A stretch of DNA of 64,000 bases from CAVVKW01 sp963761705 (GCA_963761705.1 CAVXHK010000001.1:1426001-1490000); one strand, 5' to 3'; numbered from the stretch's first letter, positions 42,668-52,069 are shown. The notes: a model not told the origin generated them from the sequence alone. Numbers and translations: made by a program.

Positions 42668-42747
42668 GAGAAGAAGTGGCGCTTCGCGCTAGGTGACGAG
42701 TCCCGGGCAGGATGCCCGGGATGGCGGGCTGGAAGCACCGCGCTTCC
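42668..42747. repeat. Multi-hairpin repeat at the tal/ispE junction
   Basis: Hairpins follow one another: GCGCTTCGCGC-type (about 42679-42690), TCCCGGGCA-gga-TGCCCGGGA (42701-42721, nine perfect pairs) and GGAAGC-accgc-GCTTCC (42731-42747). It may terminate tal and ispE, which converge here. Part of it encodes the last residues of IspE. A partial relative of the first hairpin occurs near 55364. Confidence 0.65.
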
Positions 42748-43576
42748 CGACAACCGCGGTTGCCTTGATGAAGTAGGTCTCGCCAAAATGCTGGCGGGCA
42801 TTTCCCGCTAGAGCGGTGGCAGCGCTTTCTGATTTTGCGATGGCGAAAAGGGTGGAGCCGGAACCGGACATGAGCGCAGCTTGGGTCTCCGGTTGAGCGA
42901 GAAGCCAGGTCTTGATCAGGGGGAGGAGGATGAACTTCTGGAACGCGGGGCGCTCGAGGTCGTTCGTGAGGGTGACGCTGCCGAGTGTTTGCGGGTCAAT
43001 TAGCGCGCCGGGATCGATCTTCGACTCGGCGTAGGCTTGGTAAGCCCAGGGCGTCTCGATACCGAATGGGGGTTTGATGAGGACAAGGGGGAGATGGTCG
43101 GGAAGGGTCGCTGGTTCGAGGACCTCGCCGCGTCCGCGGGCCCACGCGGGTTGGCGGCGAACGAAGAACGGAACGTCGGATCCGATGGTCGCGCCGATGG
43201 ATTCGAGGGTCGTGAGCGGGAGATGGGTTTCGTGGAGGTCATTGAGGGCTGTGAGCACGGCGGCAGCGTTGCTGCTGCCGCCGCCGAGGCCGGCCCCGTG
43301 GGGGATGCGCTTGCCGAGGTGGATGGTGACGGCGGAACGAATTCCGGTGCGCCCCGCGAAGGCGCGGGCGGCGCGGGTGGCGAGGTTGCGCTCGTCGGTG
43401 GGGATGGAGGGATCGTCGGAAGTGAGGTTGATCTCGTCGCCGGGGGCCGTGGTGACGTCGATTTCGTCGGCCAGATCGATGGGGGCGATGAGGGTCTCGA
43501 TGTCGTGGTAACCGTCCGGTCGCTGGCCGAGGATGCGGAGGGAAAGGTTGACTTTCGCGGGGGCGCTCAGCTTCAT
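42689..43576 (-). CDS. ispE: 4-diphosphocytidyl-2-C-methyl-D-erythritol kinase
   Basis: A 295-residue GHMP kinase: APAKVNLSLRILGQRPDGYHD at the start, the ATP loop HGAGLGGGSSNAAAVL, and ALMSGSGSTLFAIA near the C-terminus. It acts in the non-mevalonate isoprenoid pathway. The last 16 residues after VVGKR come from the adjacent repeat and are not expected to be conserved. It is divergent from pyrF with 20 bases between starts. Confidence 0.94.
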   Translation of the reverse strand: MKLSAPAKVNLSLRILGQRPDGYHDIETLIAPIDLADEIDVTTAPGDEINLTSDDPSIPTDERNLATRAARAFAGRTGIRSAVTIHLGKRIPHGAGLGGGSSNAAAVLTALNDLHETHLPLTTLESIGATIGSDVPFFVRRQPAWARGRGEVLEPATLPDHLPLVLIKPPFGIETPWAYQAYAESKIDPGALIDPQTLGSVTLTNDLERPAFQKFILLPLIKTWLLAQPETQAALMSGSGSTLFAIAKSESAATALAGNARQHFGETYFIKATAVVGKRGASSPPSRASCPGLVT

Positions 43577-43596
43577 CGGGCGCGCATCCTCAGCTA

Positions 43597-44295
43597 ATGA
43601 ACGAGTCCGCTAAAGAAAAAATCATCGTGGCGTTGGACGTTCCAGACGCCGCGGCGGCGGGCCGGGTGATGGATGAACTGGCTGGCACGGCGGCGTGGGT
43701 GAAGGTCGGGATGCAGCTGTTCACAACCGAGGGTCCGGCGATCGTGGCGGCGGCGAGGGAGCGTGGATTTCGGGTGTTTCTGGATCTCAAATTTCACGAC
43801 ATTCCGAACACGGTCGCGTCGGGCGTCGGGTCGGCGCGGGGGCTGGGCGTGGACATGCTGACGATCCATCTGTCGGGTGGTCCGGAGATGGTGGCGCGGG
43901 CGGTCGAGGCGGCGGCGGACGCGATGTTGCTGCTCGGGGTGACCGTTTTGACGAGTTCTTCGCGGGAGACGTTGGAGGCGGTCGGGACGCCGCACCAGCC
44001 GGCGGAATTGGTGCCGCGGTTGGCGGCGATGGGCTTGGCGAGTGGGATTCGGGGGATCGTGTGCAGTCCGCTCGAGTTGGCGGGGATCCGAGCGGAGTTC
44101 GGGGATCGCTTGAAAACGGTCACGCCCGGGGTGCGGCCGGCGGGTGCGGATCTCGGAGATCAAAAGCGGGTGATGACGCCGGGGGACGCGGTGCGCGCGG
44201 GTGCGGATTGGCTGGTGATCGGGCGGCCCATCGTGGGGGCCGCGGATCGGCGGGGGGCTTTCGAGAAGATCGCGGACGAAATTCGACTACCCTGA
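43597..44295 (+). CDS. pyrF: Orotidine 5'-phosphate decarboxylase
   Basis: A 232-residue TIM-barrel enzyme. The catalytic Asp-Lys-Asp set is in FLDLKFHDIPNTV, with KIIVALDVPDA at the start, VTPGVRP and WLVIGRPIV for phosphate binding. It makes UMP. The start lies 20 bases from that of ispE on the other strand. Confidence 0.96.
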   Translation: MNESAKEKIIVALDVPDAAAAGRVMDELAGTAAWVKVGMQLFTTEGPAIVAAARERGFRVFLDLKFHDIPNTVASGVGSARGLGVDMLTIHLSGGPEMVARAVEAAADAMLLLGVTVLTSSSRETLEAVGTPHQPAELVPRLAAMGLASGIRGIVCSPLELAGIRAEFGDRLKTVTPGVRPAGADLGDQKRVMTPGDAVRAGADWLVIGRPIVGAADRRGAFEKIADEIRLP

Positions 44296-44361
44296 ACCGC
44301 AGACTTCGCGGATCGCGCCGATTTGTTCATCGCTGCGAAATCAGCGAGAGCGGCGGTTCCC

Positions 44362-45869
44362 TCACTCCTTGATGAAGAGGTAGTAGCGCTTTTCGTTTTT
44401 GCGGAAGAGTTCGGGGGATTCGAGGGTTGGGGGGATGTCGCCGAATTCGGGAATGAAGTTATTGCGTCTCGTGCGGTCGGACATGAGGAAGGCGCTTTTT
44501 TTTCCGCTGCGCCATTGGTCGAAGGCATCGCCCTTTTCCGTGAAGCGCGGGGTGTCGAGGTAGAGCAGGAGGCTTTCGTCGCGGGCGCGGAGGATGGTGA
44601 TTTCGTCGATGCCTTGTTCGGCGGCGGTGCGGCGGGCCTTTTCGGCGAAGTTGACCAAGCCAGGGGTGTCGACGGCGTAGCCCCACGGGATGAGACCGAG
44701 GAAATAGCCGCCGGCGAAGAGAAAGGCGGCTACGCTGAGCGCACCGGCTGCGACGCGGGCACGGCGGTCGTGCCAGGTGGCGGCGGCGAAATCGACGGCA
44801 AGAAGCGCGAGCGGCGGAATGATCGGGTAAATCCGATCAACGCGTTTAGCCGGGATGATTGTCATGACGACGAGGCCGCCGAGCGCCCAGGCGGTAAGCC
44901 AGAGAGTGCCGGGGTTCTCGCGGACGCGGCGGCGGACGGCAGGGAACAGGAGTGGGACGGCGAGGAGGACGAGACTCCAGGGGGCGAATTTGTGGAGGAC
45001 GTGGGGCAGGTAGAACCAGAGCGGCTGCGGGCGTTCGTCGTCGCGAGCCCCTCCTCGAAGCGCGAGAAGAGCTCGCGAACGACGACGTCTTCGTAGAATG
45101 CCTCGTTAGTCAGAAGGCCGGTCACGCCCCACGCGAGGAAGAGCGCGAGGGGGATGGTCCACGTCCACCACCCGCTCCAGACGAGGCGACGACGGTCGCG
45201 GGGTTGAGCGAGGAGCGCGAAGGCGAGCATTCCTGGGACGAGGAAGACGTAGAGGACGGGGCCCTTTGTGAAGAGCGCGCCGAGCATGGCGGCGAAGACG
45301 AGCCACTTTTCGCGGGTGGTCCAGGGGGTGCCGTCGGCGACTTTGCGGTAGATGGCCCAGCCGACCAGGAAGATGAAGAAGGCCAGCATCATGTCCGTGC
45401 GGACGAGCGTAGCCAGGCGCGGGGTGAGGAGGTTGAGGCCGAAGGCGGCGGCGGCAAGGAAGGCACCGGGTTGGCCGAGGAGGGCGCGGCCAGAGGCGAC
45501 GAGGATCGCCAGCGTTGCGAGGGCGCAGGTGAGGGACGGGAGGCGGTGGGCGAGGTCCCAGGGGATGCCGATGTTGTGCAAGGCGGCGGCGAACCAACCG
45601 TACAGGGGGGGCTTGGAGGCGGAGCGGCCCGCGGGGGTGGTTTGGAAGAAAATCTCGCCCGTTTGCTCGATCTCGTAGGCGACGTAGGCTTGTTTTGCCT
45701 GGTCGTAGTTGTCGAGGTGCCAGGGGAAGTTACCGAGGGCGAAGATGAAGCCGAGAAAAGCGAGGAGGGCGTAGTAGGTGGGTCGGTGGGTGGGGAGGCG
45801 CTCGAGGAGGGAGAGGAGATGCGAACCTCGGCGGCTGGAAGCCGACGCTCCGTGAAGTGGATCGCTCAC
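44362..45869 (-). pseudogene. ArnT-like membrane glycosyltransferase, interrupted by a one-base frameshift
   Basis: The frame from 45869 reads a GT39/GT83-type membrane glycosyltransferase (DNYDQAKQAYVAYEIEQTGE, KPPLYGWFAAAL, RTDMMLAFFIFLVGWAIYRK) down to about 45055. It then turns into low-complexity residues and stops at 44862. From about 45030 the neighbouring frame continues the protein (RPQPLWFYLPHVLHKFAPW..., then PAKRVDRIYPIIPPLALLAV) to the stop at 44362. Adding one base between about 45030 and 45055 restores about 500 residues, the family length. Either the gene is broken or the sequence has an error. The enzyme would move a sugar from a polyprenyl carrier to lipid A or an envelope acceptor. 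Its start overlaps the PAP2 gene stop by 4 bases. Confidence 0.8.
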
Positions 45870-46543
45870 GGGCGTTTGACTTTGGCCCGGACCCAGGTGG
45901 CGATTTTGTCGCCGTGTTTTTTAGCGGCTTGCCAGGTGAACCAGGCGACGGCGAGGGCGAGGATGGTGGAGACGGTGACGTCGGAGAGGTGGTGGGCGCC
46001 GAGGGCCATGCGGGACCACGCGATGAGCAGGGCGAGTGCAAGTGCGACGATGCCTGCGAGGGGGCGGGCGAAGAGGAGTACGCCGGCGAATCCGACCGCG
46101 GTGGCGGTGTGGCCGGAGGGAAAGGCGTTCATTTTCGAATTTCCGATCGTGAGTTTGCCTTCGTGGACCGGGCCGTGGAAGCCGACGCCAACTTTTTGTT
46201 CGTCGCGGGGGCGGGTTCGGCCGGTGGTGAGGCGGGAGGTATTTGCCAACATGCCGGCAAGGGTGGAGGCCACCATGCAGGCGACGAGAATGCGGGTCCA
46301 CTCGGGGCGGCGGAAGCGCCAAGCGAGGAGGATGCCGCCGACGGCAGCGATCATGAGCTGGGGCCAGTCGCCGTATTTGCTGATCGCGCCGATGGTGCGG
46401 GCTTCGTCGGATTTTTTCCAGCCCTTCCCCTGGGCGGTCACGATGGCTTCGCGGACGCGGGTGTCGTTCTGAAACGCGGCGAACGTGAGGCCAGCCGAAA
46501 GCGCGACGAGGAGAAGGATGACGATGGTGCGGGTGGACTTCAT
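45866..46543 (-). CDS. PAP2-family membrane phosphatase
   Basis: A 225-residue protein. A signal-like first helix is followed by about five membrane segments. The three PAP2 motifs are RLTTGRTRP (first), PSGHTATA (second) and SRMALGAHHLSDV (third, with catalytic His). It removes phosphate from lipid phosphates such as undecaprenyl pyrophosphate or PGP. The start at 46543 is preceded by divergent dacA. Coupling to the glycosyltransferase suggests polyprenyl-phosphate recycling or lipid A modification. Confidence 0.88.
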   Translation of the reverse strand: MKSTRTIVILLLVALSAGLTFAAFQNDTRVREAIVTAQGKGWKKSDEARTIGAISKYGDWPQLMIAAVGGILLAWRFRRPEWTRILVACMVASTLAGMLANTSRLTTGRTRPRDEQKVGVGFHGPVHEGKLTIGNSKMNAFPSGHTATAVGFAGVLLFARPLAGIVALALALLIAWSRMALGAHHLSDVTVSTILALAVAWFTWQAAKKHGDKIATWVRAKVKRP

Positions 46544-46623
46544 TCGGAGAGGTGCGAGGCAATCGAAAAGCTGGTGGCGGCGCGAGTCCCGTTTTTTGCT
46601 TGGCGAGCTGGTGAAAATTGCCA

Positions 46624-47593
46624 ATGAGTCCCGGCGTGTTGAAGGATTTTTTGCGGCGGACGGCGACGGGTTGGGTCTTGGCGGGACTGGTGGTCGGACT
46701 GACTGGGTGCGGGGCGATCGAAACGGAGCGGCGTCCGGCTTCGACGCGTTATCTGGGGGACACTTCGGTTGGAGGCGTCGCGATTGCTTCCGTCGCTCCG
46801 GTCGTCGGTGTGGCCAGCGAGGTGCGCGCGCCGGCGGATGCGCCGAGCATTTACGCGGATTCCGCCATTCTGATCGACGCGAACACGGGGCGGACTCTCT
46901 GGGAGAAGAACGCGGATCAGCGGCGGCAGGTCGCCAGTACGCAGAAACTCCTCACGGCACTCATCGTCGCCGAGGGACGGAATCTCGACGAAATGATCAC
47001 CGTGCAGGCGAGTGACACCCACGCGGAGCCGACCAAGCTCTACGTGAAAGCGGGCGAAAAGGTACACGCGGCGGAGTCTGCTGACGGCGATGATGGTCAA
47101 GAGCGTCAACGACGGTGCGGTCGTTCTGGGGCGGGACTATGCCGGAAGCGTGGGAGCATTTTCGCAGGCGATGAACCGGAAGGCGGCTTCGCTGGGTGCG
47201 AACTCGAGCTACTTCGTGAATCCAAACGGACTGCCAGCTTCGCAATACTCGACCGCCCGAGACATGTCGCGGATCGCCTTCGCGGCGTACCGAAACTCCG
47301 ACCTGCGGGCGATGATGCGGCTGCCGAGTTACACGTTCCGCTATCAGGACGGGCGGACGAAGCGGCTGGAAGCGACGAACAAATTGCTGGGTCGGTCGCT
47401 GATGTTCAATGGAATGAAAACGGGCTACACCGTTGCGGCTGGGCGCACGCTGGTCACCAGTGCTTCGGTCGGCGGGCGCAGCCTCATCCTCGTGCAGCTC
47501 GGGAGCAAAACGACCTACATCTTTGACGACGCCGAGCGGATGATTTCGTGGGGATTTTCCCAAGCGGGCCGCCCGATGCTGACGGCGCGCTAG
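46624..47593 (+). pseudogene. D-Ala-D-Ala carboxypeptidase (peptidase S11) lipoprotein, interrupted by a one-base insertion
   Basis: The N-terminal frame has a lipobox (LTGC), then DAPSIYADSAILIDANTGRTL and the S11 motif STQK. It continues to KLYVKAGEK at about 47060, where an extra base (in AAAAGG, 47057-47062) shifts it. The next frame carries the SVND motif, NSSYFVNPNGLPAS and the KTG motif in GMKTGYT, and ends at 47593. Removing one G restores KAGEKYTRRSLLTAMMVKS and a single protein of about 322 residues with all three catalytic motifs. Either a recent mutation or a sequencing error; the enzyme would trim peptidoglycan pentapeptides. Confidence 0.82.
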
Positions 47594-47597
47594 ACCA

Positions 47598-48152
47598 TTA
47601 TTTCCACTTGATCGAGCAGCCCATGCTGGGGTGGTGCGGGGTCGGGACGGCTTGTTTGGCGAGGACTGCGTCGAAGGCGGAACGGAGGTCGGAGCCGGTG
47701 ACGGGTTGGCCATTGCCGGGGGTGCTGGCGTCGAGGCGGCCGCGGTATGCGAGTTGTTGGTCCCCGTCGAAGAGGAAGAAGTCCGGCGTGCAGGCGGCGG
47801 TGAAGGCGCGCGCGACGTCCTGGGTTTCGTCATGAAGCATCGGGAAGGGGAAGCCGCGATCGACGGCCATGCGGCGGAGAAATTCCGGCGAATCGTCCGG
47901 GTATTTGATCGCGTCGTTGGATGAGATCGCGATGAAGCCGACCTTGCGCGGTTGGTAGTCATTGGCGAGACGGACGAGCTCTTCCTGGACGTGGACGACG
48001 TAGGGACAATGGGCGCAGATGAACATGACGAGGACGGCGTCGTGGTCGGCAAAATTGGCTAGCGAGACCGGGTCGCTGCTGACGACATCTGGGAGATTGA
48101 ACGCGGGGGCGGAGGTGCCGAGGGGCATGGAGTCGGGTGCGGTGGTGGCCAT
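47598..48152 (-). CDS. Thioredoxin-fold (AhpC/TSA, PRX-like) protein
   Basis: A 184-residue protein: APAFNLPDVVSSDPVSL, the redox motif CAHCPYV (CxxC) near residue 46, ISSNDAIKYPDDSPE and YRGRLDASTPGN. It belongs to the PRX-like-1 group of thioredoxin-fold proteins. No signal peptide is seen, so it is probably cytosolic. Exact role (peroxidase or thiol reductase) unclear. It converges on the carboxypeptidase gene with 4 bases between. Confidence 0.85.
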   Translation of the reverse strand: MATTAPDSMPLGTSAPAFNLPDVVSSDPVSLANFADHDAVLVMFICAHCPYVVHVQEELVRLANDYQPRKVGFIAISSNDAIKYPDDSPEFLRRMAVDRGFPFPMLHDETQDVARAFTAACTPDFFLFDGDQQLAYRGRLDASTPGNGQPVTGSDLRSAFDAVLAKQAVPTPHHPSMGCSIKWK

Positions 48153-48241
48153 GTCGGGACCTTAACCGGTGATCGGCGAAGCTTCAATGCGTTGCCGACG
48201 GCTTGACCGTGGGGGCGGGGGCGCGGTATGCACGCCCGAGT

Positions 48242-49156
48242 ATGCAGAAGATTCACGTGAACCGCGACCGGGCGTCGCTGGGCAAATTTACACCGGAAGA
48301 AGTCACCGCGGGCCTGCGGTCGGGCGAATTTCAACCCTCTGATCTCGCGTGGCAGGAGGGCATGGAGACGTGGATCCCGCTCGCGGAGTTCACGGATCTA
48401 CCCGAAGCGGAGGAGCCGATCGCCGTGCCGCCGTCGCCGGGCGAGCCGTTGGAGTTGGCGCCCGAGGGGTACGGCGTCCCCAGCACGGCGGGCGATGGGA
48501 AGGATGATGTCGTGATGGTAGAGGAGATTCCCTGGGAACGCGCCGATGCGTTGGGCTGGAAAGCGGCGTTCGTGCAGACGTTCATCGGAGCCTTGAAGTC
48601 GCCGGCCCAGATGCTGCCTGGGGCAACGTTGACGCGGAGTCTGATGCGACCGTTTTCCTATTACCTGATCATTGCGCTTGTCGTGGGGTTGGTCGCGTTG
48701 GTGATCAACGTGTGGGTGAGCGGGATGATGATCGATTACGTGAAAAATAGTCCGGAGTTCAGCAAGGATCCGGAGATCGCGAAGATGCTGGCGGGGTATT
48801 CCAGCGAGCAGGCGGCCGCGCGCGGGCTCGCGTTCCTGGCGTTTGGTGCGCCGTTGGCTCCGTTCTTTTTCGCGGGCTTGGCGCACGCGTTTCTCATGAG
48901 CTTTGGTGCGGCCCGGCAGCCCTTCATGACTTCATTTTCGGTGATCTGCTACGTGCTTGGGTCCGTCGCGGTGTTTCAGGTCATCCCGTGTTGCGGGCCG
49001 TTCGTGCAGGTCGGTTGGCTGGCGGTGAGCGCGTCGATCGGTCTGGCGGCGGCGAACAAGGCGCCGACTTGGCATGCCGCGGTCTCGGTCGTGATGACAC
49101 TGCTCATCGGATGCGGTCTCTACGCCGGGATCTCGACTCTGTCAGCGGCAGTCTGA
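48242..49156 (+). CDS. GYF_2-domain membrane protein with a Yip1-like region
   Basis: A 304-residue protein. Residues 1-50 form a GYF_2 (DUF4339) domain (KIHVNRDRASLGKFTPEEV; WQEGMETWIPLAEF). An acidic linker and four or five membrane helices (about 140-300) follow, with a Yip1/DUF1282-like pattern (FSYYLIIALVVGLVALVI; SVICYVLGSVAVFQVI). Function unknown; such proteins are common in Verrucomicrobiota and Planctomycetota. Start chosen at the ATG at 48242. The following DUF2752 gene begins 10 bases later. Confidence 0.8.
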   Translation: MQKIHVNRDRASLGKFTPEEVTAGLRSGEFQPSDLAWQEGMETWIPLAEFTDLPEAEEPIAVPPSPGEPLELAPEGYGVPSTAGDGKDDVVMVEEIPWERADALGWKAAFVQTFIGALKSPAQMLPGATLTRSLMRPFSYYLIIALVVGLVALVINVWVSGMMIDYVKNSPEFSKDPEIAKMLAGYSSEQAAARGLAFLAFGAPLAPFFFAGLAHAFLMSFGAARQPFMTSFSVICYVLGSVAVFQVIPCCGPFVQVGWLAVSASIGLAAANKAPTWHAAVSVVMTLLIGCGLYAGISTLSAAV

Positions 49157-49166
49157 CCCAACGAAC

Positions 49167-49586
49167 GTGCGGATCGGGCTCAAACCGCTGGCGCGGAAGG
49201 GTCAGGACCCTGAACTATTAGGGCTGATCGTGCTGGGGGCTGGGGCGGCCGCCGTGGGCGGGTGGTTGGCTTTGGGAATGGGCTTTCCGGCCTGCACGCT
49301 GCGGACTTTAACGGGGATTCCGTGCCTGACTTGCGGGGGGACGCGGTGTGCGCGGGCTTTGATGGGTGGGGACGTTGGCTTGGCGCTGGTCTTCAATCCG
49401 TTGGTGGTCGCGGCGGCGTTCGGCGCGGCTATTTTCATGGCCTACGCGGCGATCGTGACCGCCTTCGGGCTGCGGCGGCTTCGCGTTCTGGGGGTGAGCC
49501 GGGGGGAGCGAAGGGGCCTGCTGATCGGAATTTTTGCGCTGATCGGGGCGAATTGGGGCTACTTGATCTGGCGGTATCTGGGGTGA
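49167..49586 (+). CDS. DUF2752 membrane protein
   Basis: A 139-residue protein with a GTG start and three membrane helices. The DUF2752 signature TGIPCLTCGGTRCARALMGGD and ALVFNPLVVAA are present. Function unknown. It is co-transcribed with the GYF_2 gene. Confidence 0.85.
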   Translation: MRIGLKPLARKGQDPELLGLIVLGAGAAAVGGWLALGMGFPACTLRTLTGIPCLTCGGTRCARALMGGDVGLALVFNPLVVAAAFGAAIFMAYAAIVTAFGLRRLRVLGVSRGERRGLLIGIFALIGANWGYLIWRYLG

Positions 49587-49647
49587 GTTGCGGAATGCGG
49601 CTTCGCCGGGGGGCGGCGACAGCAAATCGCCGCTCTCTGAGAAGCGA

Positions 49648-50460
49648 TTAGAGCGATAGGGTTGTTTGAATGGGCGGGTGAGCGGTGCCGATTTTTAGCG
49701 TGGGGCCGACGGTGTCCTGGACGTTGCAGTGGACGGAGATGTCGGGGCGGTCTTTGTCTGCCAAGGCGGCGGTGATGGCGGTTGTCGCCAGGTCAGGGGT
49801 GTTGCAGTCGCGGCTAAGGTGGCCGATCAGGATCCTGCGGAGGCGGGCGGTGACGACTTCGGCGACGATGTCGGCTGCGGCGGCATTGGAGAGGTGGCCG
49901 TGCTGGGAAAGGATGCGCTGCTTGACGGACCAAGGGCGGCGGATGTCGCGGCTAAGGAGGTCGTCGTCGTAGTTAGTCTCGATGAAGAGGGCGTCGACGT
50001 GACGCAAGCGGTCACAGATCGCCGGGGTTGCGTGGCCGAGATCCGTGACGAAGCCACAGGTGCTTTCGCTGTTGTGAATGAGGAAGCCCACCGGCTCGAC
50101 GGCATCGTGAGGGACGGGGAATGACTCGATGGCGACGTCGCCGATCGTGAAGGCAGCGTTGGCGAAGTAGCGCCAATTTTTGTGGGTTGAGAGGTGACCG
50201 AGGGCGGTGGCGGTCATGCGGTTCGCGTAGATCGGTATGTCGCTCTTGGCGCAAAGGACCTTGAGGGCTCCGGTGTGGTCGCCGTGTTCGTGAGTGAGGA
50301 CGATGCCGTCGAGGGACTCCGGCGTGACGCGGCAAGCGGTCAGCCGCTCGCGCAGGCGGCGGGCGCTCAGCCCGGCGTCGATGAGGAGCGTGGTTGAGCC
50401 GCACCGGACGAGGGCGCTGTTACCCGCGCTGCCGCTGGCGAGGATGGTGATCTCAAGCAT
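49648..50460 (-). CDS. Metallo-beta-lactamase-fold hydrolase, WalJ/YycJ type
   Basis: A 270-residue enzyme. It opens ITILASGSAGNSALVRCG, then LIDAGLSARRLRERL, the metal motif LTHEHGDHTGAL, HDAVEPVGFLI, FVTDLGHAT and LIGHLSRDCNTP. These match WalJ/YycJ exonuclease-like proteins that act on DNA. The start at 50460 is the one matching the family; the longer upstream frame is dismissed. Confidence 0.9.
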   Translation of the reverse strand: MLEITILASGSAGNSALVRCGSTTLLIDAGLSARRLRERLTACRVTPESLDGIVLTHEHGDHTGALKVLCAKSDIPIYANRMTATALGHLSTHKNWRYFANAAFTIGDVAIESFPVPHDAVEPVGFLIHNSESTCGFVTDLGHATPAICDRLRHVDALFIETNYDDDLLSRDIRRPWSVKQRILSQHGHLSNAAAADIVAEVVTARLRRILIGHLSRDCNTPDLATTAITAALADKDRPDISVHCNVQDTVGPTLKIGTAHPPIQTTLSL

Positions 50461-50769
50461 TGTCCAGAGGAAAGCACGGTGCGGCGGTTGGCTCAAGCCA
50501 GCCCGCTCGTTCCGTCGCAACGTTCGTATCGTCGCAGCGTTTCTCGAATCGTGATCCGAAAAGCCTTCGACGGTGGATGAAAGCACGAAGGCGGCAGGCA
50601 AAGGAGAGAGTGGGACTTTTTCAAAATATCCGGTTGTGGGTAGGAGCCGGGAGTCTCGTTAGGTAAGTTGCCCGACTAAAGGTTGCATAATCATTACGGC
50701 TTCCTGGGCTGGGCAGTGCTTGTCCCGGGTCTTGTTGGGACAGAGGGGGGGGGGTAGATTCGCAGGGCT
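50461..50769 (+). other. 309-base gap upstream of thyA with hairpin and G10 tract
   Basis: No gene found. TGTCCC (50721-50726) pairs with GGGACA (50737-50742), and ten G follow at 50745-50754, 15 bases before the thyA ATG. No good sigma-70 promoter was found. The G tract could alter thyA translation by slippage or by competing structure. Confidence 0.5.
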
Positions 50770-51564
50770 ATGAGGCAATATCATCGTTTGTTGCAACTTG
50801 TTCTGGATGAGGGGCGCGAGAAAACGGACCGGACGGGGACGGGGACTCTTTCCGTTTTTGGGGCGCAGGAGCGCTTTGATTTGCGCGAGTCGTTTCCGCT
50901 GGTGACGACGAAGAAGTGTCATCTGAGGTCGATCATTTACGAGCTGCTGTGGTTTTTGCGGGGAGAGACGAACGTCGGGTATCTCAAGGAAAATGGGGTG
51001 AAGATCTGGGACGAGTGGGCGGACGAGGCGGGCGATCTGGGGCGGATCTACGGGGCGCAGTGGTGCGATTGGCGGACGCCGGAGGGTGGGGCGATCAATC
51101 AGATCGACGAGGTGGTCGAGCGGATCAAACGGGACCCGGATTCGCGGCGGTTGGTGGTGTCGGCTTGGAATCCGGGCGAACTGGACCGGATGGCGTTGGC
51201 TCCCTGCCACGCGATGTTCCAGTTCTACGTGGCGGACGGGGAGTTGAGTTGTCAGCTGTATCAGCGCAGCGCGGATTTGTTTCTGGGGGTGCCGTTCAAC
51301 ATCGCTTCGTACGCGCTGCTGACTCTCATGGTCGCCCAGGTTTGTGGGCTGAAGCCGGGGGATTTTGTTCACTCATTCGGCGATCTGCACCTTTACGTGA
51401 ATCATCTGGATCAGGCGCGGGAGCAGCTTTCGCGGGAGTGCCGGGAGCTGCCGAAGATGAAGTTGAATCCAGAGAGACGGAAGATCGGCGAGTTCGAGTT
51501 CGGGGACTTCACGTTGGAAGGGTATGATCCGTGGCCGGCGATCCGGGGGGAGATCTCGGTGTGA
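50770..51564 (+). CDS. thyA: Thymidylate synthase
   Basis: A 264-residue enzyme of normal length: DRTGTGTLSVFGAQ, YELLWFLRGETNVGYLKE, the catalytic Cys in LAPCHAMFQFYV, RSADLFLGVPFNIASYALL and GDLHLYVNHLDQ. It methylates dUMP using methylene-THF. Dihydrofolate reductase follows 49 bases later and regenerates the folate. Confidence 0.97.
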   Translation: MRQYHRLLQLVLDEGREKTDRTGTGTLSVFGAQERFDLRESFPLVTTKKCHLRSIIYELLWFLRGETNVGYLKENGVKIWDEWADEAGDLGRIYGAQWCDWRTPEGGAINQIDEVVERIKRDPDSRRLVVSAWNPGELDRMALAPCHAMFQFYVADGELSCQLYQRSADLFLGVPFNIASYALLTLMVAQVCGLKPGDFVHSFGDLHLYVNHLDQAREQLSRECRELPKMKLNPERRKIGEFEFGDFTLEGYDPWPAIRGEISV

Positions 51565-51613
51565 GAATGCGTTTTTTCAGGCAGAGACGCGGAGGTGCCG
51601 AGGGGTAGACGTG

Positions 51614-52069
51614 ATGATTGCGATCGTGGCGATGGCGTTGAACCGGGTGATCGGAGCGGACGGGGGCTTGCCCTGGAAGCTGAAGGGAGAGCTGGCTTTC
51701 TTCAAGCGGACGACGATGGGGCACGTCGTGGTGATGGGGCGGAAGACGTTTGAATCGATCGGGCGACCGTTGCCGGGGCGGGAGAACGTGGTGATTTCGC
51801 GCGCGTGGGAGGGTGTGGATGGGGTGAGGGTGGTGCGGTCGTTGGAAGACGTGGTGGAGTCGGGGGATGGGCGGGAGGTCTTTGTGATCGGGGGGGCGGA
51901 GATTTACCGGGCTCTCATACCGAGGTGTGATGAGGTGTTGTTGACGGTGGTGATGCGGGAGGTGGCGGGGGATACTTTTTTACCGGAATTCGAGGAGGGG
52001 TTTCGGGTGGAGGGAGTGGTTGAACGGGGTGAGGGTTGGGAGGTGCGCCGGCTGGTCAGAAATCGATAG
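51614..52069 (+). CDS. folA: Dihydrofolate reductase
   Basis: A 151-residue enzyme: AIVAMALNRVIGADGGLPWKL, ELAFFKRTTMGHVVVMGRKTFESIG, FVIGGAEIYRALIP and DTFLPEF. It reduces dihydrofolate. The ATG at 51614 fits the family; a GTG three bases earlier is possible. It forms a pathway pair with thyA. Confidence 0.96.
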   Translation: MIAIVAMALNRVIGADGGLPWKLKGELAFFKRTTMGHVVVMGRKTFESIGRPLPGRENVVISRAWEGVDGVRVVRSLEDVVESGDGREVFVIGGAEIYRALIPRCDEVLLTVVMREVAGDTFLPEFEEGFRVEGVVERGEGWEVRRLVRNR

